64,000 nt of DNA from Erinaceus europaeus (taxonomy: Eukaryota > Chordata > Mammalia > Eulipotyphla > Erinaceidae). Made by a program: the position numbers and the translations under genes. Positions 12,246 to 23,800 of this stretch are shown here, one piece after another. Each line of letters begins with the position of its first letter. The first letter of the stretch is position 1. Below the pieces are notes generated by a model. The model worked only from the letters and a program-made list of their open reading frames with translations, did no database searches and was not told the DNA's origin. The stretch spans positions 1,233,073 to 1,297,072 of the forward strand of contig NC_080168.1 of the NCBI RefSeq assembly GCF_950295315.1, in the 5' to 3' direction.

Positions 12246-13830
12246 ACCTGTGGTGGAGGCGACGTTATGGCTGCTGTCAGACAAAGTCTGAGCAAGGCAG
12301 GACTGAACTGAAACTACTCATCCTTTTTGTATAATGGCGGAGGTGACGTCACGTCTCTTGCCAAAGTCCGAACAGACTGGAACCTACTGCAGAGCGGAAA
12401 GTTCTTGACTAACCAAAGCTGTTTGCTTTTTAATTACATTGATAATTTGAGGGCCTATTGGCATATTGCAAATACACAAATATTACCTGGGGACAACAGA
12501 AAGGGATCCCCAGGGGAAGTACACACTGATAGCAGTTAATGGCAGTGAGTTTAACAAGACTGAAATGGCCTAGGAGCAGAAGCTGCTGTACCCATTGAAA
12601 GGCTTTCAGAAAAGGAGCTACTTGTCACCCCTACAGCTTCTCAACCAGCTGGACTCAGACCAAAAGCCAGAACTATGTGCGGTTTGTAGCATGAGTGGCA
12701 GACTGTGGTTTCCACCTAAATATATAGAGAGGCCCTACTGCTGACCCTCACCCACAAACCCCCTGCTTCCACTTAGAGGCATTTGTGATGAGAATTAGGT
12801 TGTGTAGTTAAATAGCTGCTGTTAGGATATATGGGTAGAAGTAAGTAAACTTTCATTAGCTAAAAGTCAGTGAACTTTCACATATGTAAAGGTTAACCAG
12901 AAGAGAGCCCCCATGGTGTGTGCTTGCTTTACTGCAGAAGATCTCTTTAGGTGGAAGGCCTACTATGATCCCGTTAGACCCATCCAAGAATGGGTTCAGA
13001 AGGAAAGCTATTAGATTTCGCTCCAGGGAAAAATGTTTATTCAGACAGAAGGTCAGAACAGGGAGATGGTCAAAACACAGATGGTCATTTCAGGGGAGAT
13101 TTAGATGACTTTAGACCCAGGAAACTTCCAAGGGGAGATTTAGGCTACCCCAGACCCAGGAAACTTTCAAGGAGAAATCAGGATGCCCCAGACCTAGGGA
13201 ACTTTATAAGGAAAAACATACCTATAATAATAATAATAATAATAATGTTTTTTGGGAGTCGGGCTGTAGCGCAGCAGGTTAAGCACAGGTGGCACAAAGC
13301 ACAAGGACTGGCCTAAGGATCCCGGTTCAAGCCCCCAGCTCCCCACCTGCAGGGGAGTCGCTTCACAGGTGGTGAAGCAGGTCTGCAGGTGTCTGTCTTT
13401 CTCTCGCCCTCTCTGTCTTCCCCTCCTCTCTCCATTTCTCTCTGTCCTATCCAACAATGATGACATCAACAACAACAATAATAATAACTACAACACTAAA
13501 ACAACAAGGGCAATAAAAGGGAGTAAATAAATATTTAAATAATAATAACAATAATAATAATGTTGTTTAAGGTTATTCCTGATGTTAATGAAAACAATCA
13601 TACATGGTGTCATCTGTATCCTTGATGTGAATGAAAATAATCTTACATGATGTCAACTATATCTGGGCAAAAAGTGTTTAAATAATACACCTCTGCAGAC
13701 AGAGGACAGAGACTCCTCTCTCCTGCACCTGAAACAGCTGACGTGTCTCTCACTTCATTCATCTCGCCGGCTCCCCCTTTCCTTCAGGGTCTCTGAATTA
13801 CTTTTGCCAGGGCTGGCTCCCGGCAGTCCC
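12246..13830. mobile_element. ~1.58-kb insertion in block A, possibly LTR-derived
   Basis: Block B passes directly from the equivalent of 12245 to that of 13831, so these bases are extra in A. The segment starts TGTGG and could end in ..CGGCA near 13826, as an LTR-type element would, with a poor possible target duplication. It is AT-richer than its surroundings and has a three-unit ~43-bp tandem repeat at about 13090-13205. No coding frame of note. A type A SINE lies inside it. The class is uncertain. Confidence 0.5.
13254..13562 (+). mobile_element. tRNA-derived SINE (type A)
   Basis: Starts 'gggagtcgggctgtagcgc', includes 'ggttcaagcccccagctccc' and 'tcgcttcacaggtggtgaag', and ends in a CAA/TAA-rich tail. 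Confidence 0.9.
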
Positions 13831-15010
13831 GGTGGCCTTTCCCCAGACCCAGTGCCAGGACACCTCCTCCAGGAAGCCTGCCTCCTCCATGCCCTCCCCT
13901 CTGGCCCCACCAGCTCTGGGTCTGGGTGACAGTGATGGCCTCCCTCTGCTGCTCCCACAGTGGACAGGGCCAGGGGGGTGGGTGGGCTGCCCCCTGGACA
14001 CGGGGGCCCTAGAGTCCCCAGGCCTGCAGGATCCCTCCCCCAACTCTGCCCTGAGCCCAGGCCCCTCATGGGGGGTGGCTGACTCCTGCCCCAGGCTGGG
14101 GCTGGGCACTCCCAGCTGGCCCCTCCACCCTGCACCCTGAGTGGTGCCGTCTGCCTGTCCGTCTCTGGTCCCTGGAAGGCAGACACACTCCCGTGTCTGC
14201 AGGTGGGAGGCAACGCTCTGGACCTCCTGGGGGGCGGGGGGACACAGCTCGGCTGACAGGCTCTCATGCTGCCTCTCCCTCCTCCCACCCTGCTGCACCT
14301 CTGTGTCTGGGTGGGGGGAGGCCTCCCAGCCCCTCCGGGCTCATCCTGGAGAGACCTGAAGTCGGGGGCGTCTTCTAGAAGGCAGGGAACAGCCCCGCCC
14401 GCCCCCACCCCACCCAACCGTGAGCAATGAGGAGGCCCTGGGTGGGAGGCTGGATGGGTGGAGAAGATTCTAGACTGGGAGGCCACAGAAAGAGGCTCCT
14501 GGGAGGGAGGGAGGAAGTCAGGCCAGGCTGTGGCTTTGTCCTGAGGCCACGTGTCCCCCCCCCACCCCCAGGCTGCTGTGTGTGCCGGCCGACGGCCCTC
14601 TCCAGTGTAGATGGACTGGGGGTGTCCGCCCACATCCCCCAGAGCTACTCCTGTCCCGGGCTGCTCCCCCAGCAAGAATCCCGCCTTGGTGACAGGCTAG
14701 GGGCCCCAGAGGTGCCCATGCCCCCCCCAGACCTCTCTGTCCACTGCCATGGGACCGACCCTGAGGGTAAGGGAGACAGACCACCAGCCTTGCCCACCCT
14801 GCCTTCAGATTAGCCCCCACACACATGGGGTGGGGCTCAGAGGGAAACTGGGCTGCCAGGCAGGCACCGTGGGCTGTGCTCCGAGTGGGAAGCAGAAACT
14901 TGGGGGACTCTTGCAAGGGGGGGTTCTCCTTGGCCCTGGGCATCGGCGTGTCACTGGCAGGGACTCTGTGCCTGGAGCTGTCACTCACCCGAGGGGGGCT
15001 CGGTGCTGGC
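13831..15010. repeat. Low-copy block A, proximal part
   Basis: 13831-14555 is nearly identical (two differences noticed by eye in about 725 bases) to 54295-55018 in inverted orientation. From 14555 to about 15010 the match to 53850-54295 continues but is much weaker. A more diverged, direct-orientation relative is at about 31740-32215. 'cacctcctccaggaagcctg' near 13860 resembles the 3' end of an ancient L2 LINE. Confidence 0.85.
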
Positions 15011-15034
15011 AGTATGAACCCACTGCTCCAGGTG

Positions 15035-15320
15035 GCCGCTTTCTCTGTTTTGTTGGACAGGACAGAGGGAAATTGAGAAGGAGGGAGAGGAAGACAGAGA
15101 CCCACAGACCTGCGGCTTTACTGCTTGTGCAATGTTTCCTTTGCAGGTGGGGATGGGGGGGACTCAAATGCAGGTCCTTGTGCTTTGTATTATGTGCAGA
15201 TACGGAAAGACAGACAGACGCCTGCAGGTCTGCCCCCCCCCTGCTGATGGGCCCAGGGGCTAGAACCCGGGCCATTTTGCACTACGGCACGTGCACTCCA
15301 CCAGGTGCACCACCACCTTT
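15035..15320 (-). mobile_element. Two joined SINE fragments, reverse
   Basis: 'ttggacaggacagagggaaa' begins a diverged reverse SINE; a second fragment from about 15200 reads 'gacgcctgcaggtctg' to 'caccaggtgcaccacc'. Confidence 0.6.
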
Positions 15321-15334
15321 TTTTTTTTTTTTTT

Positions 15335-15535
15335 AAACGACAGTTTTATTTTCTCTTTACTTATTATTGGCTAGAGACAGAGAAATTGAGGGGGAGGGGG
15401 CAACAGTGAGTGAGAGACACCTGCTGCCTCGCTTTACCACTTGGGGGTCTCCCTCCTGCCGTCGGGGACCAGGGGCTTGAACCCAGGTCCTTGCGCATGG
15501 TGACGCGTGTGCCCAACCAGGTGCGCCGGCGCCCC
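15335..15535 (-). mobile_element. tRNA-derived SINE (type B), reverse
   Basis: 'tagagacagagaaattgagg', 'ctgctgcctcgctttaccac', 'gaacccaggtccttgcgc' and 'caaccaggtgcgccggc' match other reverse type B copies. Confidence 0.75.
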
Positions 15536-15539
15536 GCCC

Positions 15540-16084
15540 CGTCCGCCCGTCTTGCTGCTCTGGACAGTTGGAAGACTGGCGACATAGTTCGCTTGGACAG
15601 TGCGCCACCGAGGCTCCAGCCTGGTCCCCACTGCAGAAGGGAGCTCCGGTGCCGTGGTCTCCTTCCCTCTCTCTGCCTCCAACCGGCCAAAGTCAGAGGG
15701 GCGGGCGGAGGCTCTCCCAGTGGTGTCCATGTTGCCATGCAGGAGGACTCGGCTACAACCCCCCACACACACACCCCTGCAGGCGTCTCCTAATCTAACA
15801 ACAACAACAACGGCCACTGGGGACGGAGGAGTCCCGGTGACAAGCCGGTCACCAGAGGGGCTTTGTGGCGGGAAGATGGAGACGTGGAAGCTTCCAGAGT
15901 GCACAGGCGGGATTTCCAGAAGGGACGGAGCCGTGACCCGGCCTCCTCCCCCAGCTTTCTCTCCTGACCACCTGGCTTCCATGGGGCGAGCTCCTAGCCC
16001 CCGCCGAACCGCCGTGCCCGCGGCCGGGGGGGCTTCCTGGAGTGCACTGCGCTCTGCAAGCAGCCTGCTCCTGTCTCAGAGCTC
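15540..16084. other. Intergenic, nothing identified
   Basis: GC-rich sequence with a short CAA run near 15795. No gene is recognised. Confidence 0.4.
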
Positions 16085-16660
16085 CTTCACCGGGGGCGCA
16101 GAGCGCGGGGACCGGCGTCAGGATCCCGGGTTCGAGCCCCCGGCTCCCCACCTGCAGGGGAGTCGCTTCCCAGGCGGTGAAGCAGGTCTGCAGGTGTCTG
16201 TCTTCCTTATTTATATTTATTTCCCCCTTTTGTTGCCCTTGTTTTTAAATTGTTGTTGTAGTTATTATTGTTGTGGTTATTGTTGTTGTTGGATAGGACA
16301 GAGAGAAATGGAGAGAGGAGGGGAAGACAGAGAGGGGGAGAGAAAGACAGACACCTGCAGACCTGCTGCACCGCCTGGGAAGCGACTCCCCTGCAGGTGG
16401 GGAGCCGGGGGCTCGAACCCGGGATCCTTATGCCGGTCCTTGTCACCTGCGCTTCACCCGCTGCGCCACCGCCCGCCCCCCAAGGTGTCTGTCTGTCTCT
16501 CCCCCTCCCTCCATTTCTCTCTGTCCTGTCCAACGGCGACATCAACAACAACTACAACAATCATTTACTCTTGAATGTAAGACATTAATTCCCCAATAAA
16601 GAAATAAAAAAGTGATCATAACTACAACAGTAGAACAACAAGGGCACCAAAAGGGAATGA
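16085..16660. mobile_element. Nested SINE: type A (-) inserted into type A (+)
   Basis: The outer forward element runs 16085-16203 and resumes at 16484-16660. The inner reverse element occupies about 16204-16483. An 11-base direct repeat, GGTGTCTGTCT, flanks the inner element (16193-16203 and 16484-16494), as expected for a target-site duplication. Confidence 0.85.
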
Positions 16661-17069
16661 ATGAATCAGTATTTTTTTTTTTTTTTAAAAGCAGCTCCCT
16701 GTCCTTCTCTGCAGAGCAGCTGTGGGTGCAGGTCTGGAGCCGCGGGCGCGGCGGGCAGGGGCCCAGCGGGTGCGCGGACACTCGGCGGCCTCCACGTCGG
16801 GCCGATGGCGTCTCCGCCAGCAGCAGAGTCAGGCGGGGGGCCGGGGCTCACCCACCCCCACGACTCAGCCACCGTCCCCAACCGAGACCACAGCCTGGAC
16901 GGCCACATGGGCCCACCGGTCACTGTGTCGGCCATGACGGGGTCGGGAAGCTGGCACACGTCGAAGCGGCGCCCCCGTCGCTAGTACCGGGTGCAGCACC
17001 GGCCACTTCCGGCAAAGCCTTTTTAAGCCGCCACGCACCGGAAGCAGAGGTGCGCTGTGGGGCCGCGTG

Positions 17070-17089
17070 GCATGCCGGGAACTGTAGTC
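17070..17089 (-). promoter_or_regulatory. ZNF143/THAP11-type site
   Basis: The minus strand reads gactacagttcccggcatgc, close to the known ACTACAATTCCC..ATGC consensus. Such sites are typical of CpG-island promoters. Confidence 0.65.
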
Positions 17090-17209
17090 CTCGCCCCCCC
17101 CACCTCAGTCCGGGAGTCTATCCGGTCCCTTCAGCCCACATGTCTGTCTCCGAGAACCTGAGTCCCCGAAACGCCAACCGGAGGACTAAAACCAGGCCGG
17201 AACGAAGCA

Positions 17210-17260
17210 GTGTGTGCGTGTGTGTGTGTGTGTGGGGGGTGGGGGGGGGGAGGGGGGGGG
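17210..17260. repeat. GT-rich microsatellite plus G-run
   Basis: A (GT)n run followed by long G runs broken by single T or A, inside the CAPN10 promoter region. Confidence 0.8.
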
Positions 17261-17505
17261 TCCGCCGAACCGGAAGAGAAAGTGAGGTCGGCTCGGGAGG
17301 GCGGAACTTGAAGCCACGCCCCCGGGCGGGCCTCCCCGCAGCTCGCGTACCATTGGGCCAATGTGTCACGTGCCCCGCACGCCGCGCCCGGTTGGCTGTG
17401 CCGGCGGTCGCCTAGCGACGGCGGCCGGGTCCCGTCCGGGCTCGCGGTTCGCGGGCTGGCGGGCCGGGGTCCGCGGCGGCGGCCGATGGGCCGGCCGGGC
17501 CCAGG

Positions 17506-17830
17506 ATGCGCGCGCTGTTCCGGGACGCCGCCTTTCCGGCCGCGGACGCGGCGCTGCTGTCCGGGCTGGACACGCCGCTCGGCCGGCTGCGCGGGGAGGT
17601 CAGCTGGCTGCGGCCGCAGGTGGGCCTGGCACGACCCGTGAGCCGGGACCCCCCAACCGGGCTGCACCCCAGCAGCCGCAGCCTCGACCCCCGAATGCCC
17701 TGCGCGTGGGGACAGGCCCCGGGCCCGAACCCGGGACCCCGCTGTCCGGCTTCCCCGGCCGTGTCGCGCCCGGCTTTGCGGGGCTCGCTGGAGCAGCTCC
17801 CTCGGGTGGCAGCCGGCGCCCCTGTGCTGC

Positions 17831-17861
<31 letters not shown>

Positions 17862-20800
17862 ACGAATTGCAACCCCTTTTTTAAAATTTATTTTTATTTT
17901 TATTTATTTATTTATTTAACCAGAGCACTGGTCAGCTCTGGCTTGTGGTGGCGGGGGATTGAACCTGGGACTTCAGAGCCTTAGGCTTGACAGTTTGTTT
18001 GCATCACCATGATGCTATCTACCCCCCCCCCCCCCCATGCGACCCTTTGTTCTGCAAAGAATCCACCTGCCTTGTGGGAGAGAAAGTCAGGCTTATTCCA
18101 GCTAGCGGGCCAGGACAGAACGCAGGCTCCGGGGTTTTAGGCCGGAGCCAAGGGACGGTTTAGGTTTTTTTTCTTCTTTTTTTAAAATATGTTTATTTAT
18201 TCCCTTTTGTTGCCCTTATTGTTTTTCATTGTTGTTGTAGTTGTCGTTATTGATGTCGTCGTTGTTGGATAGGACAGAGAGAAATGGAGAGAGGAAGGAA
18301 AGACAGAGGGGGGAGAGAAAGATAGACACCTGCAGACCTGCTTCACCGCCTGTGAAGCGACGCCCCTGCAGGTGGGGAGCCAGGGGCTCGAACCCGGATC
18401 CTTATGCCGGTCCTTGCGCTTTGCGCCACCTGCGCTTAACCCGCTGCGCTACTGCCGGACTCCCCGATTTATTAGGTTTTTATAGGGGCATAGAAAACGG
18501 GAGCAAGGGGCCGGGTGGCTGCGCACCTGGTGGAGCGCACATGTTAAAATGGGCAAGGACCCGGGTTCCAGCCCCCGGTCCCCACCTGCAGGGGGAAAGC
18601 TTTGCAAGTGGTGAGGCAGGGCTGCAGGTGTCTGTCTGTCTCTCCCTCTTCCTCTACCCTCTCAGTTTCTGGCTGTCTCTGTCTAATAAGTAAAGATGAT
18701 AAAAATAGGTTTTTTAAAGATGAGAGCAAAAGCTTGGCTGCTGAAGTCAAACATAACAACGTTAGGAAGGGGAGGGATGCTGTCTTCCACCCATAACTCA
18801 AGGACTGAGTGCTGGCTGCTTGGTACCGTTGACTTTTTTTTTTTTTTTTTTTTTAAACCAGAGCACTGCTCAGCTCTGGCTTATGGTGTTGTGGGGGATT
18901 GAACCTGGGGCTTGAGAGCCTCAGGCATGAAAGTCTCTTTGCCTCACCACTATGCTATATATACCCCACCATTAACTTTTTTAAAAGCTTTATTAAATAG
19001 AGACAGAAATCAGGAAGGAAGGGGGAGATAGAGAGACAGAGACCCCTACAGCCCTGCTTCACCACTCATGAAGCTTTCCCCCCGCAGGTGAGGACCAGAG
19101 GCTTGAACCCGGGTCCTTGCGCCTGGTGATGCATGCACTTAACCAGGTGCGCCACCGCGTGGCCCCTGGCTACTGCTGACTTTTTCTGTGCAGTTGTGTC
19201 TAGTTAAGGGGTTAGGTTAGTCTCAGGACTCAAAGGAACTGAGGCTCTAGAAGCTTTCAGTGGCTTTACTTTTTTTGGAGATGGTATTTTTTATTTTTTT
19301 TTTTTAAATATTTACTTATTTCCTTTTTGTTGCCCTTGTTTATATTGTTGTTGTGGTTAGTATTGTCGATGTCATCATTGTTGGATAGGTCAGAGAGACA
19401 TGGAGAGAGGAGGGAAAGACAGAGAGGGGGAGAGAAAGACAGACACCTGCAGACCTGCTTCACCGCCTGTGCAGCGACGCCCCTGCAGGCAGGGAGCCGG
19501 GGGCTCGAACCGGGATCCTTACGCCGGTCCCCTCGCTACCGCCCGACTCCCTCGGTGGCTTTATTTTATTGATTTTTTTCCCTCCGCCGATCCCAGAGAA
19601 AGGACGGGTGACAGCGGGGACACGGGGCAGAGCGGGGAGCCGGTCCCGGCCCGCCCGAGTGACGCCGCTGTCCCGTCCAGGAGATCTGCCCCGCGCCGCG
19701 GCTGTTCGCGGACGGCCCGCAGGAGGACCGGGTGCGGCAGGGGCTGCTGGGCGACTGCTGGTTCCTGTGCGCCTGCGCCGCCCTGAGCCGCAGCCCCCAG
19801 CTCCTGCACCAGGTGGGCGGCCGGGCGGGCGGGGGTGCCGGGGGTGCCGGGGGTGCGGGGCGGGGGCGCGGGGCGGGGGCGCGGGGCGGGGTGGCCCTGC
19901 AGCTTGCCCAGGCCGGGCCCTCCCGCTCGGGAGGACAGAACGCTGGCGCCGGGCCCGAGTCGGTGTGGGCGCGAGCACAGGCTCGGCACCTGCTGCCGGG
20001 GGTTCGGGTCTGCAGGTCCCGGCCAGTCGGACGCAGTGGACTCTGCTCGGCCCCGGGAGGCTCGGCGGCCGGTGGGGGGGGCGGGGGGAGCGGGGGGTGG
20101 GGCGGGGGTGGGATTGGGGGTGGGACCGGGGGGGCGGGGGTGGGATTGGGGGGTGGGGGTGGGGGGTGGGGTGGGGGGTGGGGCCGTTGATGGGGCGGGG
20201 GTGGGACTGGGGGGTGGGGGCTGGGGGTGGGACTGGGGGGTGGGGGCGGGGGGTGGGGCTGTAATGGGGAGGGGGTGGGACTGGGGTGGGGGCGGGGGGT
20301 GGGGGCGGGGGGTGGGGCCGTTGATGGGGCGGGGGTGGGACTGGGGGGTGGGGGCTGGGGGTGGGACTGGGGGGTGGGGGCGGGGGGTGGGACTGGGGGG
20401 TGGGGTCGGGGGGTGGGGCTGTAATGGGGAGGGGGTGGGACTGGGGTGGGGGCGGGGGGTGGGACTGGGGGGTGGGGGCGGGGGATGGGGCTGTAATGGG
20501 GAGGGGGTGGGACTGGGGTGGGGCCGGGGGGTGGGGCCGTTGATGGGGCGGGGGTGGGAACCGGGGGTGGGGCCGTGGTGGGGGGTGCGGCCGGTGGGTG
20601 GGGCCGGTAGGGGCGATGGGGAGCTCCGGGCTCAGGGCGGCCGCCTCCCCTCCCGCAGGTGTTTCCTGCAGACCAGCCAGGCTGGCTGGACCCCGGGTAC
20701 CAGGGCTCCTTCACCTGCCGCGTGTGGCAGTTCGGACACTGGGTGGAGGTGACGGTGGACGACCGCCTGCCCTGCCTCCAGGGGCGACTCTGCTTCTCGC

Positions 20801-23800
20801 GCTGCGGGCGGGAGGACGTGTTCTGGCTGCCCCTGCTGGAGAAGGCCTACGCCAAGTACCGGGCGGGCACGGGGCGGGCACGGGCGCACGGGGGGCGGGC
20901 ACGCGGGCGGGCACGGGGGCACGGGGCGGGCATGGGGGCACGGGGGGCACGGGGCGGGCACGGGGGCACGGGGCGGGCATGGGGGCACGGGAGGCACGGG
21001 GCGGGCACGGGGGCACGGGGCGGGCATGGGGGGCGGGCACGGGGGGCGGGCACGGGGGCACGGGGCGGGCATGGGGGGCGGGCACGGGGCGGGCACGGGG
21101 GCACGGGGCGGGCACTGGGGGTGGCAGGCCCTGGGTGCCTGGTGGCAGCGGGCCGACCTTCCCCTCTGCGCCCCAGGGTCTGCGGCTCCTACGAGCGCCT
21201 GTGGGCAGGGCAGGTGGCGGACGCCCTGGTGGACCTGACGGGCGGCCTGGCCGAGCGCTGGAGCCTGAAGGACGCGGCGGCCGGTGACCCCGGGCCCAGC
21301 ACCTGCCGTCGGCTTCTGGGCCTCGGGGACCGCTGTCTGGTCAGCTGCTCCGTGCTCAGCCCCCGGGCAGGTGAGGTGGGCACCCTGGGTGACGGTCGGC
21401 CCGCTGCCCCCCGGCCGGTGTGAGAGGTGGGGCCCCTGTGGGGTGGGGGAGGTGGTGGCCTGGCCCCCCCCCCCCCCCCCCAGCTGGAGCTGCACATCCC
21501 CCGGGGCTGCTCCAAGGCAGAGATGAGACTCCACACCTGTGTGCTGTCCTGGACCGTCCCCAGGAGTCTCTGCCTGTCCCCACCCTGCAGCCCCGTGCCA
21601 CTGTCCTGGCACCGTGACACCCACGTGAGCTCCTGGGGAGGAGTGTTGGGGCCGGCTGTGTGGCCTTGGGCTGCTCTGGGTCCATGGGCGTCCTGGCATG
21701 GGGGCTGCCCTGGCCTCCTTCTCACCCTTGGAGAAGGCACCAGGCCCCAGGCCCCAGGGTGGGGACTGCAGTCAGCCAGGGGAGCCTCTCATGGTGACCA
21801 CAACCTGTGTCAGGGAGGCTCCAGGGTCTGCCCAGTTCCTGGGGACTTGCCGCCATCTCTGTCTGTCTGGGGGGTTCCCTGGAGGTGGTGTCCCTGCCCT
21901 TGTGGACGGTCTGTCCTCCCCCAGTTTCTGATCAGCACGCCGCCTGGCACCTCCATGTGTCCTGGCTAGACGGTCACAGGGCTGGTGGGGACGGCACATT
22001 TGACGGCCCCAGTGTCACCCCCGGGGGGGCAGCCCACCCTCCAGACCGGGCCCTCCTGTGGCCTTAAACTCCCCACTGCAGAGGAAGCTGACTGCCCCTC
22101 GCCTTGGGGGCCCGCTGCCCACGACAGAGCTGCCCCCGTCTCTGCCAGGTGCCCGGGAGCTGGGGGAGTTCCACGCCTTCATCGTCTCAGACCTGAGGGA
22201 GGCCAGGGGCCAGGATGGCCAGGACCCACTGCTGCTCAGAATCCAGAACCCCTGGGCCCGGCGCTGCTGGCGGGGCCGCTGGACGGAGGGGTGAGTGGGG
22301 GCTGGACAGAGGGGTGAGTGGGGGGGCGGGATGGAGGGGTGAGTGGGGGGCTGGACGGAGGGGTGAGTGGGGGGGCTGGACGGAGGGGTGAGTGGGGGGC
22401 TGGATGGAGGGGTGAGTGGGGGTCAGCAGGGCCTGGGCCGAGGGATCGCCTGAGGGCAAGGCTGGTCCTCTGCCTGGACCTGCCTGTGGTCACGGCTCTG
22501 GGCTGCTGGGCCTGAGGCCCCCGGGGTCAGTGTGGGTCAGCTGGTGGGGTGGGGGGGGCGGGGCTGCTGCTGCTGTCGGCCATCACTAGGGGGCAGGCCC
22601 CTCCGTCCTGAGGTCACCGAGGTCTCGCCGCCTTGCTGGAGGTGGCATGGCTCCCAGCCTCCCGGGGTGGCACCCCTGCAGACAGACCCCACCTGTCCTT
22701 GCAGGGGCGAGGGCTGGGCCCGGGTGGCCCCCGAGGTAGCGTCTGAGCTGCAGGCCCAGCTGCGGGAGGGCGAGTTCTGGGTGGACGAGGAGGAGTTCCT
22801 GCGGGAGTTTGACGAGGTCACTGTCGCCTACCCGCTGTCCACGGCCGGCCACCTGCAGAGCCTCTACACGGGTGAGGGGCTGCTGGGGTGGGGCCGGGGG
22901 CGGCCCAGCTAAGGAAGCTGCTGAGGCAGCGGCTTCCTGTGGGGACTGTGGGGCGAGGGGCTGCCGGGATGGGGACAGGGCGGGGACCTGCTGCGGTGGG
23001 GGCCGCCTCCCCTGACTGGGTGCCCCCCCCAGGTCAGGAGCTCCCCCACACCCAGCAGCTGCCCGGGGCCTGGGTCAAGGGTCAGTCTGCGGGCGGCTGT
23101 CGCAACAACCCCGGCTTCCCCAGCAACCCCAAGTTCTGGCTGCGGGTGTGGGGGCCCAGCGAGGTGCTCCTGGCCCTGCTGCAGCGACCCGGCCCCCCCG
23201 GCAAGGACCATCGGGCCCTGGGCCTGCACATCTGGAAGGTGAGGGCCCCGCAGCACCGTGGAAACAGCCATCGGCCTCCCTGAGTCGCGTGCGGGTGGGC
23301 GCAGGGTCATGGCTTGCTGTGGGGGCCTGGGCTCTGGGCCAAAGCTGCCCCCGCAGGTCTGGACTGTTCCCTGGGCACAGGGGTGGGGTTTGGGTGGCTG
23401 CACAAGCCCCTTTTCTTGGGCTGAGAGTGTGACAGCAAGCCTGTCCCTGTCCCCGTCCCTGTCCCCTGTCCCTTCCTGTCACCAGCATCTGGGGTGCAGC
23501 TCCCTGCTGCCAAGCTCAGGCCAGGGTGCTGCTGGACATGGGTGCTGGTGGGCCCTGGGGCCTGCATGCTGGTGGATGAGCGTGCTGCTGGGCATGAGTG
23601 CTGGTGAGCCCTGGGGCCTGCATGCTGGTGGGCCCTGCCTGGCCATCGCCCCCAGTGTATGGCTGTTCCTGGGCCACCGGCTCGGCCGTCCCTGGCAGCT
23701 GGCTCTCCACAGGTGGACAAGCGCCGGGTCAGCCTGCCCAGGCTGCTTTCAGGGCCCCCTGTTGCCGGCACGGCCTGCCACGCCTATGACCGCGAGGTGC

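Larger units (their letters stand above)
16700..17620 (+). promoter_or_regulatory. CAPN10 CpG-rich promoter region
   Basis: CpG-dense sequence directly upstream of and over CAPN10 exon 1. Visible motifs: an ACTACA..TCCCGGCATGC match to the ZNF143/THAP11 site (minus strand, 17070-17089), ETS-like CCGGAAG cores near 17037 and 17268 and a CTTCCGG near 17006, CCAAT on both strands at 17350-17362, an E-box CACGTG at 17367-17372, and a palindrome GTCGCCTAGCGAC at 17407-17419 resembling an RFX X-box. There is no obvious TATA box. A divergent transcript is possible but not shown by the sequence. Confidence 0.7.

Noticed and set aside
13755..14675. 306-codon minus-strand frame in block A with a near-identical frame in block B
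   Set aside because: It overlaps other frames of equal quality, spans an L2 remnant, and its conservation is explained by the conversion tract.
17486..17508. Upstream ATG at 17486 as CAPN10 start
   Set aside because: It is out of frame with the calpain coding sequence; 17506 reads into the conserved LFRDAAFP.
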